DNA of 64,000 nucleotides from Clostridium kluyveri DSM 555 (GCF_000016505.1 NC_009706.1:806001-870000), one strand, 5' to 3'; numbered from the stretch's first letter, positions 50,877 through 60,093 are shown. Notes: generated by a model not told the origin, from the letters alone. A program made the numbers and translations.

Positions 50877-51425
50877 ATGGTAAGAACTATAGGAATGGTA
50901 GAGTTAAATAGTATAGCGAAAGGAATAAAAACAGCAGATGCCATGGTAAAGGCTGCAGAAGTAAAGCTGCTTTTATCAAAGACTGTTTGTCCAGGAAAAT
51001 ACATTATATTGATTACAGGAAATGTAGGAGCTGTTACAGCTTCAATAGAAGCGGGAGTAAGTATAGGAGGACAGCATGTAGTAGACAAGTTATTACTTCC
51101 AAATGTACATGAACAGGTAATTCCTGCAATAAATGAAGCAACAGGTGTTTCACAATTAAAAGACCTAGGAGTTATGGAGTTCTTCAGTATAGCAACAGGT
51201 ATAGTTGCAGCAGATGCAGCAGCTAAATCAGCAGATGTACAGCTTATAGAAGTTAGAATGGGAGTTGGAGTAGGAGGAAAATCCTTCGTAACTTTAACAG
51301 GAGATGTAAGTGCAGTTAAGAATGCAGTAGAAGCTGGAGTTAATGTTTCACTTGAAACTGGAATGCTTGTAAATAGTGAAGTTATATCCGGACCAAGCAA
51401 AGATTTATTACAATATTTATTGTAA
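50877..51425 (+). CDS. pduT: PduT-like BMC-T protein, copy T3 (duplicate of T1)
   Basis: 182 residues, identical protein to T1, including the missing pore cysteine. The sequence after its stop codon diverges at once from that after T1, which places one edge of the conserved block exactly at the end of the gene. Confidence 0.9.
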   Translation: MVRTIGMVELNSIAKGIKTADAMVKAAEVKLLLSKTVCPGKYIILITGNVGAVTASIEAGVSIGGQHVVDKLLLPNVHEQVIPAINEATGVSQLKDLGVMEFFSIATGIVAADAAAKSADVQLIEVRMGVGVGGKSFVTLTGDVSAVKNAVEAGVNVSLETGMLVNSEVISGPSKDLLQYLL

Positions 51426-51644
51426 GATATATAAAATTATATTAAACACGATAATTTATAGGGATGTAATATAATCTAATATTATAGATTTAGCTAAAAA
51501 TAAAAAATAGATACTACTATATTTGTTAAGAATGCACCTTCTTATGCAGAAATAGGCTTTGGAGGATATGACATACAACATTTACAATAATGTGAATACG
51601 GTAGTATAAATATTACAACCTTTAGGGTTAAGAGAGGTGTAATG

Positions 51645-52973
51645 ATGGATTTACTAAAAAAAGTTAAAGATGCAGGTATTATAGGAGCTGGAGGAGCAGG
51701 ATTTCCTACTCATGTAAAGCTGAATACCAAAGTTAAATATTTCATAGTAAATGCTTTAGAATGTGAGCCGCTATTACAGTCAGATAAATATTTGATGAGA
51801 AATCACAGTGATGAAATAGTAGGAGCAACAGAGATAATAGGAAAATCATTAGGGGCAGAAAAAATTGTAATAGGTTTAAAGAACGTTTATTATAATGAAA
51901 TAGATGCACTTACAAATTCTATAAAGAAGTTAAATTCTTCAGTAGAACTGTTTTTAAACAGAAGTTTTTATCCTGCAGGGGATGAGCAGATACTGGTTTA
52001 TGAAGTAACAGGGAAGACAATAGCACCAGGAGCAATACCTTCAACTGTAGGAGCAGTGGTATCAAATGTAGGTACAGTATTTAATGTATTTGAAGCTCTT
52101 AAGGATGAGCCCGTTACATACAAATATGTAACTGTTGTAGGAGAAGTGGCAAGTCCTGCCATAGTTAAAGTTCCTATAGGTACAAAAGTTACAGAATGTA
52201 TAGAAAAATGCGGTGGAGCCACATTAGGCGACTACGTAGTAATAATGGGCGGACCTATGATGGGAAAGAAAATCTCAAAAGAGGAAGCAGAAAACACAGT
52301 TATTACAAAAACTAACGGGGGAATTATAGTAATTCCAAAGGATCATTATGTAGCTGCAAGAGAAAGACTTACTATAGAGGAAATGGTACACAGAGCAAAA
52401 GCAGCCTGTGAACAATGCCGTTATTGTACAGAATTATGTCCTAGATATCAAATTGGACATCCACTACACCCACATAAAATAATGAGAACTATGGCATTAG
52501 GGAGAAACGATGAAGAAGTTCTCAAGGAAGCAATAATGTGCTGCCAGTGTGGAGTATGTGAAATGTATGCATGTCCAAATGGGTTATCTCCAAGACGTAT
52601 AAATGGATATGTAAAAGCTCAGTTTGGAGCTAAAGGTATAAAATGGAAGAATAAAACAGATGTATTCACAGGAGATCCTCAGAGAGAATTCAGAAAAGTT
52701 CCTACAGGTATGCTTATAACAAGACTTGGAATGAATAAGTATAAGGGACAACCATATAAAGAAAATGAAGAGTTGGTACCAGCACAGGTAAGTGTCCCTT
52801 TGAAACAGGGTATAGGTGCACCATCTACAGCAGTTGTAAAAGTAGGAGATGTGGTTAAAAAAGGACAGATGATAGGGGCAATAGACGAAGGAAAAATGGG
52901 AACAAATGTACATGCCAGCATCGACGGAACTGTTGTTGAAGTAAATGAAAATGTAGTCATAAAAGCTATTTAA
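51645..52973 (+). CDS. pduS: PduS paralogue, copy S4 (duplicate of S2)
   Basis: 442 residues, identical protein to S2. Preceded by a 216-base spacer that shares with the T1-S2 spacer only the piece GAATGCACCTTCTTATGCAG and the last ~30 bases around the ribosome site. Confidence 0.93.
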   Translation: MDLLKKVKDAGIIGAGGAGFPTHVKLNTKVKYFIVNALECEPLLQSDKYLMRNHSDEIVGATEIIGKSLGAEKIVIGLKNVYYNEIDALTNSIKKLNSSVELFLNRSFYPAGDEQILVYEVTGKTIAPGAIPSTVGAVVSNVGTVFNVFEALKDEPVTYKYVTVVGEVASPAIVKVPIGTKVTECIEKCGGATLGDYVVIMGGPMMGKKISKEEAENTVITKTNGGIIVIPKDHYVAARERLTIEEMVHRAKAACEQCRYCTELCPRYQIGHPLHPHKIMRTMALGRNDEEVLKEAIMCCQCGVCEMYACPNGLSPRRINGYVKAQFGAKGIKWKNKTDVFTGDPQREFRKVPTGMLITRLGMNKYKGQPYKENEELVPAQVSVPLKQGIGAPSTAVVKVGDVVKKGQMIGAIDEGKMGTNVHASIDGTVVEVNENVVIKAI

Positions 52974-52990
52974 GGGTTGAGGTGATAACC

Positions 52991-53539
52991 ATGATAAGAA
53001 CTATAGGAATGATAGAGTTAAACAGTATAGCTAGGGGAATAAAGACAGCAGATGCCATGATAAAGGCAGCAGAAGTTGAATTACTGTTGGCAAAAACTAT
53101 TTGTCCTGGTAAATACATTGTATTGATTACAGGAAATGTAGGAGCTGTTACAGCTTCAATAGAGGCAGCAGTGAGCATAGGAGGAAAACATGTAGTAGAC
53201 AAGTTATTGCTTCCAAATGTTCATGAACAGGTAATTCCTGCAGTAAATGAGGCTACAGGTGTTGTAAAATTAAAGGATTTAGGAGTTATGGAATTCTTTA
53301 GTGTGGCAACAGGAATTGTTGCAGCAGATGCGGCAGCTAAAGCTGCAGATGTACAGCTTATAGAAGTTAGATTAGGAATGGGAATGGGCGGAAAATCTTT
53401 TGTAACTCTTACAGGAGATGTAAGTGCAGTTAAGAATGCAATAGAAGCTGGAGTTAATGTTTCACTTGAAACTGGAATGCTTGTAAACAGTGAAGTTGTA
53501 TCTGGACCAAACAGAGATTTGCTGCCACATTTGTTATAG
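52991..53539 (+). CDS. pduT: PduT-like BMC-T protein, copy T4 (duplicate of T2)
   Basis: 182 residues, identical protein to T2. Last gene of the BMC locus; a terminator follows at 53602. After the stop the text matches that after T2 for a few bases (AGAATAT) and then diverges. Confidence 0.9.
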   Translation: MIRTIGMIELNSIARGIKTADAMIKAAEVELLLAKTICPGKYIVLITGNVGAVTASIEAAVSIGGKHVVDKLLLPNVHEQVIPAVNEATGVVKLKDLGVMEFFSVATGIVAADAAAKAADVQLIEVRLGMGMGGKSFVTLTGDVSAVKNAIEAGVNVSLETGMLVNSEVVSGPNRDLLPHLL

Positions 53540-53601
53540 AATATCAAGAATAAAGTGAATTTTAATAACTATAAAGATTAAAACAGAGAATATTTTAAAT
53601 T

Positions 53602-53645
53602 AAATTCCAGTAAAATGAACCATTTATTTTACTGGAATTTAATTT
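53602..53645 (+). terminator. terminator of the BMC locus
   Basis: Stem AAATTCCAGTAAAA / TTTTACTGGAATTT with an 11-base loop and a following T-rich tract, about 60 bases after the last PduT-like gene. Confidence 0.85.
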
Positions 53646-53711
53646 TGCAGTAAAATTTTTTATAAAGTTATTGAATATTTATTTTATATGTGGTAATATA
53701 ATTCATATATT

Positions 53712-53739
53712 CAATTGAAAAACATATGTCTTTCAATTG
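53712..53739. promoter_or_regulatory. inverted repeat upstream of the ACT-domain gene
   Basis: CAATTGAAA and TTTCAATTG, a perfect 9-bp inverted repeat 10 bases apart, ending 18 bases before the start codon. Candidate operator, perhaps for the HTH-ACT protein that follows. Confidence 0.4.
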
Positions 53740-53757
53740 CGGACAAGGTGTGAAGTT

Positions 53758-54195
53758 ATGAAAAATAAATTTCTTATAATTGATACTAGCATACTTCCTG
53801 ATGTGTTTGACAAAGTGGTAAAGGTAAAGGAACTTCTTAGAACTGGCCATGTGAAGGATATATCAGAAGGAGTAAAACAAGTAGGTATAAGCAGAAGTAC
53901 TTATTATAAATATAGGGATTCAGTCTTTACCTTGTCTGAAAGCGTGGCAGGGCATAAAATAACTCTGGGATTAACTTTAGCTCATAAGGCAGGAACATTA
54001 TCGAAAATACTTGATAATATAGCTCAGAAGAAAGGAAATATACTTACTATAAATCAAGATATACCTATTAATAATGCCGCTAATGTATCTATAACTTTTG
54101 ATGCTTCTCAGCTAGAGGTTGAAGTTAACGAGTTGATGGAAGATATAAGAACCTTAAAAAGTGTTATAAAGGTAAATTTAGCTGCAGTAGAGTAA
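53758..54195 (+). CDS. HTH/ACT-domain protein (UPF0735, PheB-like)
   Basis: 145 residues from ATG 53758. The N-terminal half includes a helix-turn-helix-like stretch (SEGVKQVGISRSTYYKYRD, about residues 37-55). The C-terminal half is an ACT domain (GLTLAHKAGTLSKILDNIAQKKGNILTINQ), which usually binds an amino acid. Called PheB in B. subtilis, where it lies near hom/thr genes; the role is uncertain. Upstream of hom here, it may sense an amino acid of the aspartate family. Confidence 0.8.
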   Translation: MKNKFLIIDTSILPDVFDKVVKVKELLRTGHVKDISEGVKQVGISRSTYYKYRDSVFTLSESVAGHKITLGLTLAHKAGTLSKILDNIAQKKGNILTINQDIPINNAANVSITFDASQLEVEVNELMEDIRTLKSVIKVNLAAVE

Positions 54196-54288
54196 AAAAG
54201 ATGTTTAATAATATCTATACATATATGTAGTTATGTTGAATACCTTTAATGACTTATCTGTTTGAAATTATATATAAATAAAACTATG

Positions 54289-54590
54289 AAAAGGAAGAGT
54301 AAATAATAAACTACTTTAAAGAGAGAGGAATTCCGTGGCTGAAATATTCCTTGAGGAAGAATTATTGAAAACCACCTTTGAGTTGTATACTGAAATTCTT
54401 ATTAGGTATTTCCGCAGATCTGCGTTATGGATATGGAGATAACAGTATAAAAATTGTAATAAGTATAATATTATCTATTAATACACATGATTTGGGGTAT
54501 GTGTATTAAATAATTTTAATTAAATATTACTGTTAATTTGGGTGGAATCGCGATAAAACTCGTCCCATGTGGGAAGAGTTTTTTGTTTTG
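54289..54590 (+). promoter_or_regulatory. T-box leader of hom-thrB, probably threonine-specific
   Basis: A T-box-like antiterminator GGGTGGAATCGCG (54539-54551) is followed by a terminator AAAACTCGTCCC / GGGAAGAGTTTTTT. Upstream lies a long structured leader. In it GAAAACCACC (about 54365) offers ACC, a threonine codon, at the place expected for the specifier; this is a tentative reading. T-boxes bind uncharged tRNA and then allow transcription. The rest of the 450-base gap (54196-54288) has nothing evident. Confidence 0.75.
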
Positions 54591-54647
54591 ATAACAAGGG
54601 AATTAATTATTTGTTTGAAAGTGTTAAATAAAAAGGAGGGCGATAAT

Positions 54648-55889
54648 ATGATTAATATAGCAATGCTTGGATATGGTGTAGTAGGTAGTGGTGTAGCTGA
54701 ACTTATATTTAGAAATAGAGATAAATTCAAGGATGAATTAAATGAAGAATTGGTATTATCAAAAATTTTAGTTAGAAATATTAGTAAGCATATAGATAAT
54801 AAAAACAAAGAACTTTTAACAGAAGATATAGATGATATTTTTAAAGAAAAAGTGGACATCATAGTTGAAGCTATGGGGGGACTTGATCCATCTTATGAAT
54901 ATGTAAAAAGGGCTTTAAATATGAAAAAGCATGTGGTTACAGCTAACAAAGATTTAATTGCGGAATATGGTTATGAACTTTTACAAATAGCAAAGAAAAA
55001 TGGAGTTACTATTCATTTTGAAGCTAGTGTAGGGGGAGGAATACCTATACTTAAATCAATAAATGAATGTCTTGTAGGAAATGAAATAAAAAGCATAAAA
55101 TCCATATTGAATGGTACTACTAATTTTATATTGTCTAAAATGAATCATAATGGCATGAGCTACACAGAAGCGCTGGAACTTGCACAAAAATTAGGATTTG
55201 CAGAAGCCAATCCAGAATCAGATGTGAAGGGATATGATGCGGCTAGAAAACTTTCAATTTTATCTACAATTGCCTACAATAGGAGGGTAGACTGGAAGGA
55301 TATAAACATAGAGGGAATTACAGAAATTGATGAATATGATTTTAAATATGCTAAGATGGAGAAATGCAGTATAAAATTAATGGGAATTAGTAAACTAGGC
55401 AGTAAACATATATATGCTACAGTTATGCCTGTTATGGTAAAAGAAGATTCTGTTCTTGGGAAAATTGAGGACGAGTATAACGCTATTTTGGTAGAAGGAG
55501 ATGCTGTGGGAGATGTTATGTTTTCAGGAAAGGGCGCAGGAATGTTTCCTACTGCCAGTGCGGTATTTGCAGATATAGCGGATATAGTTAAACAGAAGAG
55601 AAAAAAATGTATTACTTTTAGCAGTGAAAAGGCAGAAATAGATAAGAGCTGGGGATTGAAGGGAAAGTGGTTTCTTAGAGTAAAGACACAAAATCGAGTA
55701 AAAATTATACAGGGTATATCTTCGAGTTTTAAGAGTTGTTATATTTTATCCAGTACTTTTTCAGGAAATAAAGAAGAAGTGGTAGCTTTTGTAAATGCAG
55801 ATAATGAGGTCTGTATAGATAATTATATTGAGAAAGTTAAATCAGAAGGAGAAGCCTGTGATGTTAAAAAATTGTTGATTTTACACTAA
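54648..55889 (+). CDS. hom: homoserine dehydrogenase
   Basis: 413 residues from ATG 54648 (AAGGAGG site); an upstream in-frame ATG at 54567 lies in the T-box terminator. N-terminal NAD(P) fold (MLGYGVVGSGVAEL), catalytic region (HFEASVGGGIPILKSI; LNGTTNFILSKM), and a C-terminal ACT-type regulatory domain of about 90 residues. It reduces aspartate semialdehyde to homoserine, the branch to threonine and methionine. Controlled by the T-box upstream. Confidence 0.95.
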   Translation: MINIAMLGYGVVGSGVAELIFRNRDKFKDELNEELVLSKILVRNISKHIDNKNKELLTEDIDDIFKEKVDIIVEAMGGLDPSYEYVKRALNMKKHVVTANKDLIAEYGYELLQIAKKNGVTIHFEASVGGGIPILKSINECLVGNEIKSIKSILNGTTNFILSKMNHNGMSYTEALELAQKLGFAEANPESDVKGYDAARKLSILSTIAYNRRVDWKDINIEGITEIDEYDFKYAKMEKCSIKLMGISKLGSKHIYATVMPVMVKEDSVLGKIEDEYNAILVEGDAVGDVMFSGKGAGMFPTASAVFADIADIVKQKRKKCITFSSEKAEIDKSWGLKGKWFLRVKTQNRVKIIQGISSSFKSCYILSSTFSGNKEEVVAFVNADNEVCIDNYIEKVKSEGEACDVKKLLILH

Positions 55890-56027
55890 AAAGTCTATCC
55901 AAAATGAATGACTAGCTTATTATACTAGTCTAGTTACATAGTATCCGTTGATTAATAATTACTGGCAGAATTTGTTTTCCAAGGTATCTTTATAAAAAAT
56001 ATTTTATCAATTGGGAGGAAGTTGAAT

Positions 56028-56930
56028 ATGGCTAAAGTGAAAGTAAGAATACCAGCTACTACTGCAAATATGGGACCGGGATTTGATACTTTGGGTATGG
56101 CCTTAAAGTTATATAATGAAATTGAAGTGGAAGAAATAAATGGAAAAACACAAATATATAATAATGGATTAAAATCTGAAGAGGATTTTGGAAACAATCT
56201 TATATATAAAAGTATAATAGAAACCATGAATAAAGGAGGATATTCTTATAAAGGATTTAAAATTAATGTAGTTAAGTGTGATGTACCTATCTCTAGAGGA
56301 CTTGGAAGTAGTTCCGCTTGTATAGTTGGAGGTATAAAGATAGCAAATGAGATTATGGGAAATAAATTAGAGTTAAAGGATATGATTGACCTAGCTACTA
56401 AAATAGAGGGCCACCCAGATAACGTAGTACCTGCAATGGTAGGTGGCATGGTAGTATCTTTGAAGACGGGAGAGGATATAAAATATTCAAAGATAGATTT
56501 GCCTAAGCAGTTAAAGTTTGTGGCCATGATACCATCTTTTCAGGTAAATACGGCTCTTTCTAGAAAGGTTTTACCTAAGTCTTATTTAAAAGAAGAATGT
56601 ATATTTAATATATCAAGATGTGCTATGCTTGTAAGTGCTCTTTACAATGGGGAATTTGATAAGCTTAGGACATGTTTTCAGGACAAAATTCATCAGCCTT
56701 ATAGAAAAAATTTAATAAAAAATTCTGATGATATCTTTAAAAAGGCAGTGGAATTTGGTTCTATAGGTGAGTTTATAAGTGGCTCAGGATCTACACTTAT
56801 GGCTGTGTTGAATAAAAATGAGGATGAATTTGTTATATCTATTAAAAGGTATTTAAGTGGACTACAAGATAAATGGAATGTAATTTTACTTGAACCAGAT
56901 TTAGAAGGAGTTAGAATTGTTAAGATCTAA
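56028..56930 (+). CDS. thrB: homoserine kinase
   Basis: 300 residues from ATG 56028 (GGGAGG site); the in-frame TTG at 56022 is inside the spacer. GHMP-kinase motifs: N-terminal RIPATTANMGPGFDTLG, ATP loop PISRGLGSSSACIVGG, and C-terminal GEFISGSGSTLMAV. It phosphorylates homoserine on the way to threonine. About 140 bases after hom, probably the same transcript. No thrC in the window. Confidence 0.95.
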   Translation: MAKVKVRIPATTANMGPGFDTLGMALKLYNEIEVEEINGKTQIYNNGLKSEEDFGNNLIYKSIIETMNKGGYSYKGFKINVVKCDVPISRGLGSSSACIVGGIKIANEIMGNKLELKDMIDLATKIEGHPDNVVPAMVGGMVVSLKTGEDIKYSKIDLPKQLKFVAMIPSFQVNTALSRKVLPKSYLKEECIFNISRCAMLVSALYNGEFDKLRTCFQDKIHQPYRKNLIKNSDDIFKKAVEFGSIGEFISGSGSTLMAVLNKNEDEFVISIKRYLSGLQDKWNVILLEPDLEGVRIVKI

Positions 56931-57089
56931 TATTATAATATAAAATATACCTCTTTAGTATATTACTTTTTACTTTTATAGATAAATAAGATATTTTTAT
57001 TTATAGTTTATTCAATATATTTAAAATAAAGGGATTTAATTATTTATGTAGAATTTAAAATTCATAGATGAATATAAAGAGGTGGAATT

Positions 57090-57602
57090 ATGTTAGATGT
57101 TAACATAAAGTTTAAAGATATGAAAATCTCAAGTGTGGAAGAAAAAGATTTAATTGGAATACAAAAATGGATGGAAACCAATAAGGTTTTTTTGAAAGAA
57201 GAATCTACTCTGGAAGAATTAAAAAATAGATTTTTAGAAAGTTATATAAGTGAATGTGAATTCTTTTTTAAAATAGAAAAGAGTGAAAAGTTAGCAGGTA
57301 TTTTGAAAGGAAGAGTTGAATTTAAAAAACAAAATGAACTTTGGATATGGTTTTTTTATTTAGATAATATATGCAATAATGAGGATTTACGTATTGATAT
57401 AATAAAATATTTAATGAATTATTTTAATAGAAGATATGGAGTAAATATTTTTTTTGCTAGGGTAATTAAAGATGAAACAAACAACATAGTTTTTTGGAAA
57501 AATATAGGATTTAATCTTACAAGAATAGTAAAGGATTTTTATAATGTCAACGGAAGACATATAGATATGATGCTTATGAAAAAAATTGGTGTATCACAGT
57601 AA
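57090..57602 (+). CDS. GNAT-fold acetyltransferase-like protein
   Basis: 170 residues. The pattern of strands and the ending (FFARVIKDETNNIVFWKNIGFNLTRIV) resemble GNAT N-acetyltransferases (the usual N-x-A-x-x-F/Y-x-x-x-GF block). The acetyl-CoA loop is not obvious. Substrate unknown. GAGGTGG site. Its end is 58 bases before the SPOR-domain gene. Confidence 0.6.
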   Translation: MLDVNIKFKDMKISSVEEKDLIGIQKWMETNKVFLKEESTLEELKNRFLESYISECEFFFKIEKSEKLAGILKGRVEFKKQNELWIWFFYLDNICNNEDLRIDIIKYLMNYFNRRYGVNIFFARVIKDETNNIVFWKNIGFNLTRIVKDFYNVNGRHIDMMLMKKIGVSQ

Positions 57603-57660
57603 TATTTTTCTCTCCCCTATAATAATAATATATAGGAATACTATGAGTAGGGGTGAAAAG

Positions 57661-58341
57661 ATGAGATACACAAGATATGATTTAAAAAAGCAAAATGGTT
57701 TTAAGATTTTTGTGGTTTCGCTATTAATGATATTTTTTCTTGCTTTTATAATTGGAACTTTTGTATTTAAAGTAATTGTGAAAAATACAGCTGGCTTTAG
57801 TTCAAATGATATAAAAATTTCTGATTCTAGTAATAAGTATGTGAAATTTGTAGCTATTCAAGGTGGAGTCTATAAGGATAAGAATAATGCAGATACGCAA
57901 AAAAATTTACTGTCTAACTATGGAGTTTCCTTTTCTGTAACAGATTCAGATAAGACGAGAGTTTGCATGGGTATTTATACTGAGGAAAATGCAAAAGGTA
58001 TTATGGATTCCCTTACGAAAAAGAATATAGATAATACAAAAATAGTATTTACTATACATCAAAATGATTTGTATAATGTAGAAGTAACAGAAATAATAAA
58101 TGCGAATCTTAAGATATTAAATAAACTCTCAGAAAGTGATGTAAAATCTATAAAAACAGATGAATTAAAAAAATGGTGTGCTTCTTTAAAAGATGTAAAT
58201 GACGGTGACAACAATAGTAAGTTAATTTTAAAAGAACTAAAAGAATATATAAATAAGCTTCCAGGAGAAATTGAAAAAAAAGATGGTGAACAAAATTATA
58301 TTTACATATTTGATGTATTAAAAAAAATAAGTTCTAGTTAA
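57661..58341 (+). CDS. membrane protein with SPOR-like domain
   Basis: 226 residues from ATG 57661 (AGGGGTGAAAAG site). A short cytoplasmic N-terminus, one membrane span (FKIFVVSLLMIFFLAFIIGT), then an extracellular part beginning KYVKFVAIQGGVYKDKNNA, which reads like a SPOR repeat (peptidoglycan glycan binding). The C-terminal half is helical. Possibly a division or cell-shape factor, given the Mre genes after it. Confidence 0.65.
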   Translation: MRYTRYDLKKQNGFKIFVVSLLMIFFLAFIIGTFVFKVIVKNTAGFSSNDIKISDSSNKYVKFVAIQGGVYKDKNNADTQKNLLSNYGVSFSVTDSDKTRVCMGIYTEENAKGIMDSLTKKNIDNTKIVFTIHQNDLYNVEVTEIINANLKILNKLSESDVKSIKTDELKKWCASLKDVNDGDNNSKLILKELKEYINKLPGEIEKKDGEQNYIYIFDVLKKISSS

Positions 58342-58375
58342 TTAAGTGTTGCTCATAAATAAATGTGAAAAAGCA

Positions 58376-58418
58376 TGGCAAGTATAGGAGATTCTTACTA
58401 ATACTTGCCATTTTTATA
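58376..58418 (+). terminator. intrinsic terminator
   Basis: Stem TGGCAAGTAT / ATACTTGCCA followed by a short T tract, 35 bases after the SPOR-like gene. Confidence 0.85.
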
Positions 58419-58519
58419 TATAATTTAAAAAATTTTTTTAACAATAATATATTTACTTGTTTATGGTTTTATTAAATGATAAACTATATAAGATATATTG
58501 TTAAGGTAGGGGATTTTAT

Positions 58520-58780
58520 ATGAAAGGGGCCGGAAAAAGTAAAAGTTTTATATGGTTTTTCATATTCTTAGGAGCCATATGTGGCAGTCTTATAGGAGAT
58601 GCCATTGGAAATAATTTTAGTTTTTTAAGTTTTTTAAAAAATTTTTATTCAATAGGGATGACAGATCCAGTCGTATTAAATCTCAAAGTTATGGTTCTAA
58701 CTTTAGGTATAAATTTCAGTATAAATATTATGACTGTAATAGGTATAATCATAGCTGTTATGTTGTATAGAAAATATTAG
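58520..58780 (+). CDS. small membrane protein (DUF4321 type)
   Basis: 86 residues, two membrane spans (about 8-28 and 57-83) with a loop containing FLKNFYSIGMTDPVVLNLKV. This matches the DUF4321 family, often seen just before maf-radC-mreB in clostridia. Function unknown. It lies 11 bases before maf and is probably co-transcribed with it. Confidence 0.7.
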   Translation: MKGAGKSKSFIWFFIFLGAICGSLIGDAIGNNFSFLSFLKNFYSIGMTDPVVLNLKVMVLTLGINFSINIMTVIGIIIAVMLYRKY

Positions 58781-58791
58781 GAAGTGATGAC

Positions 58792-59370
58792 GTGAAAATT
58801 GTATTGGCTTCAGCTTCTAGTAGAAGAAGACAACTTTTAAGTAGATTAATAGAAAATTTTCAAGTAGTGGTAAGTGATTTTGATGAAGACTCTGTGGTAT
58901 TTCAAGGGAGATGTGAATCCTATGTTATGAAACTGGCTGAAGGTAAGGCAAAAGATGTTTGTAGAAAACTAACGAATGAGAGTTCAATAGTTATAGGATG
59001 TGATACCGCAGTGTTTTTAAGAGGAAAAGTAATGGGAAAGCCAAGAGATATACAAGAAGCATTTCATATGTTGAAAGCATTAAGTGGAAATGAACATGAT
59101 GTATACTCAGGTATAGCGATAATGGATAAGGTTTTACATAAAACAGTTAAAAGTTTTGTACGTACTACTGTAAAATTTTCTGAAATAGATGATAGATGTA
59201 TAAAAAATTATTTAAAAAAGGGAGAATACAAAGATAAGGCAGGAGCCTACGGCATTCAAGGTTATGGGGGAGTTTTTGTAAAAGAAATTCATGGGTGTTA
59301 TTATAATGTAGTAGGATTACCTTTAAATAAGTTGTATAATATGTTAAGTGGGATGGGGGTAAATTTATAA
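58792..59370 (+). CDS. maf: Maf-family nucleotide pyrophosphatase
   Basis: 192 residues from GTG 58792. Family motifs: LASASSRRRQLLSR at the N-terminus, SIVIGCDTAV, GKPRDIQEAFHML, GAYGIQGYGGVFV. Maf proteins hydrolyse non-canonical or modified nucleoside triphosphates and affect septum formation. First enzyme gene in the conserved maf-radC-mreBCD string. Confidence 0.93.
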   Translation: MKIVLASASSRRRQLLSRLIENFQVVVSDFDEDSVVFQGRCESYVMKLAEGKAKDVCRKLTNESSIVIGCDTAVFLRGKVMGKPRDIQEAFHMLKALSGNEHDVYSGIAIMDKVLHKTVKSFVRTTVKFSEIDDRCIKNYLKKGEYKDKAGAYGIQGYGGVFVKEIHGCYYNVVGLPLNKLYNMLSGMGVNL

Positions 59371-59384
59371 TAGGGAGATTTAAA

Positions 59385-60071
59385 ATGAAAGATAATTTAA
59401 AGATTATGGATTTGCCCAAAAATGAAAGACCAAGAGAAAGGCTGTTTAGATATGGTTCGGAAGCGTTATCTAATTCAGAACTTCTAGCAGTAATACTTGG
59501 AACAGGCATTAAAGGTGAGAATATAGTATCTTTAAGTAACAGAATAATAAAAGATAATGGGGGATTAAATGGAATTTTTAATTCTGATTTAGAGGATTTT
59601 GTGAGTATTTCAGGGGTGGGAAAGGCTAAGGCAGCTAAGATACTTGCTATGGCGGAGCTGTCAAAGAGGTTTAAGTCCTACAAAGATGGGGATGACTATA
59701 GGATATGCAGTCCTCAAGATGCTGCAGTACTTGTTATGGAAGAAATGAGAGGGATGAAGCAGGAACATCTTAAAGTCATTCTGTTAAATACAAAAAATAT
59801 GGTTATAGGAATTAAAAATGTATTTATTGGGACTTTAAATTCATCTATAGTGCATCCAAGAGAAATATTTTTTTATGCCATAAAAAAGAATAGTGCTTCT
59901 ATAATTCTATGTCATAATCATCCTTCTGGAGATCCCTCACCTAGTAATGAAGATGTAAACGTAACTTTTAGATTAAAAAAGTGTGGTGAGCTTTTAGGAA
60001 TACAATTAGTTGATCATTTAATAATAGGAAATGGAATATTTATCAGTTTAAAAGAAAAAGGAATTTTGTGA
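59385..60071 (+). CDS. radC: RadC/YsxA-family JAB-domain protein
   Basis: 228 residues: N-terminal helix-hairpin-helix ([18 protein letters not shown]), then a JAB/MPN metal-binding domain with [11 protein letters not shown]. Long called a repair protein, but its real function is not established. It lies between maf and mreB as in most Firmicutes. Confidence 0.93.
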   Translation: MKDNLKIMDLPKNERPRERLFRYGSEALSNSELLAVILGTGIKGENIVSLSNRIIKDNGGLNGIFNSDLEDFVSISGVGKAKAAKILAMAELSKRFKSYKDGDDYRICSPQDAAVLVMEEMRGMKQEHLKVILLNTKNMVIGIKNVFIGTLNSSIVHPREIFFYAIKKNSASIILCHNHPSGDPSPSNEDVNVTFRLKKCGELLGIQLVDHLIIGNGIFISLKEKGIL

Positions 60072-60093
60072 GGTTGAAAGGAGAAATATAAAA

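Larger units (their letters stand above)
49490..53548 (+). repeat. second copy of the S-T-S-T unit (tandem duplication of 45525-49474)
   Basis: The order S1-T1-S2-T2 is repeated as S3-T3-S4-T4. All four proteins match their partners exactly, and every DNA stretch I compared inside the genes is identical. The offset is 3975 bases for the first pair and 4076 for the second, because the spacer between T and S differs (about 115 against 216 bases). Spacers before S1 and S3 also differ apart from the ~25 bases around the ribosome site. Confidence 0.93.

Noticed and set aside
45525-53548. The fourfold PduS/PduT array as an assembly artefact
   Set aside because: The spacers between copies differ in length and sequence, which a collapsed or falsely duplicated assembly would not produce. 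Long reads would still be worthwhile.
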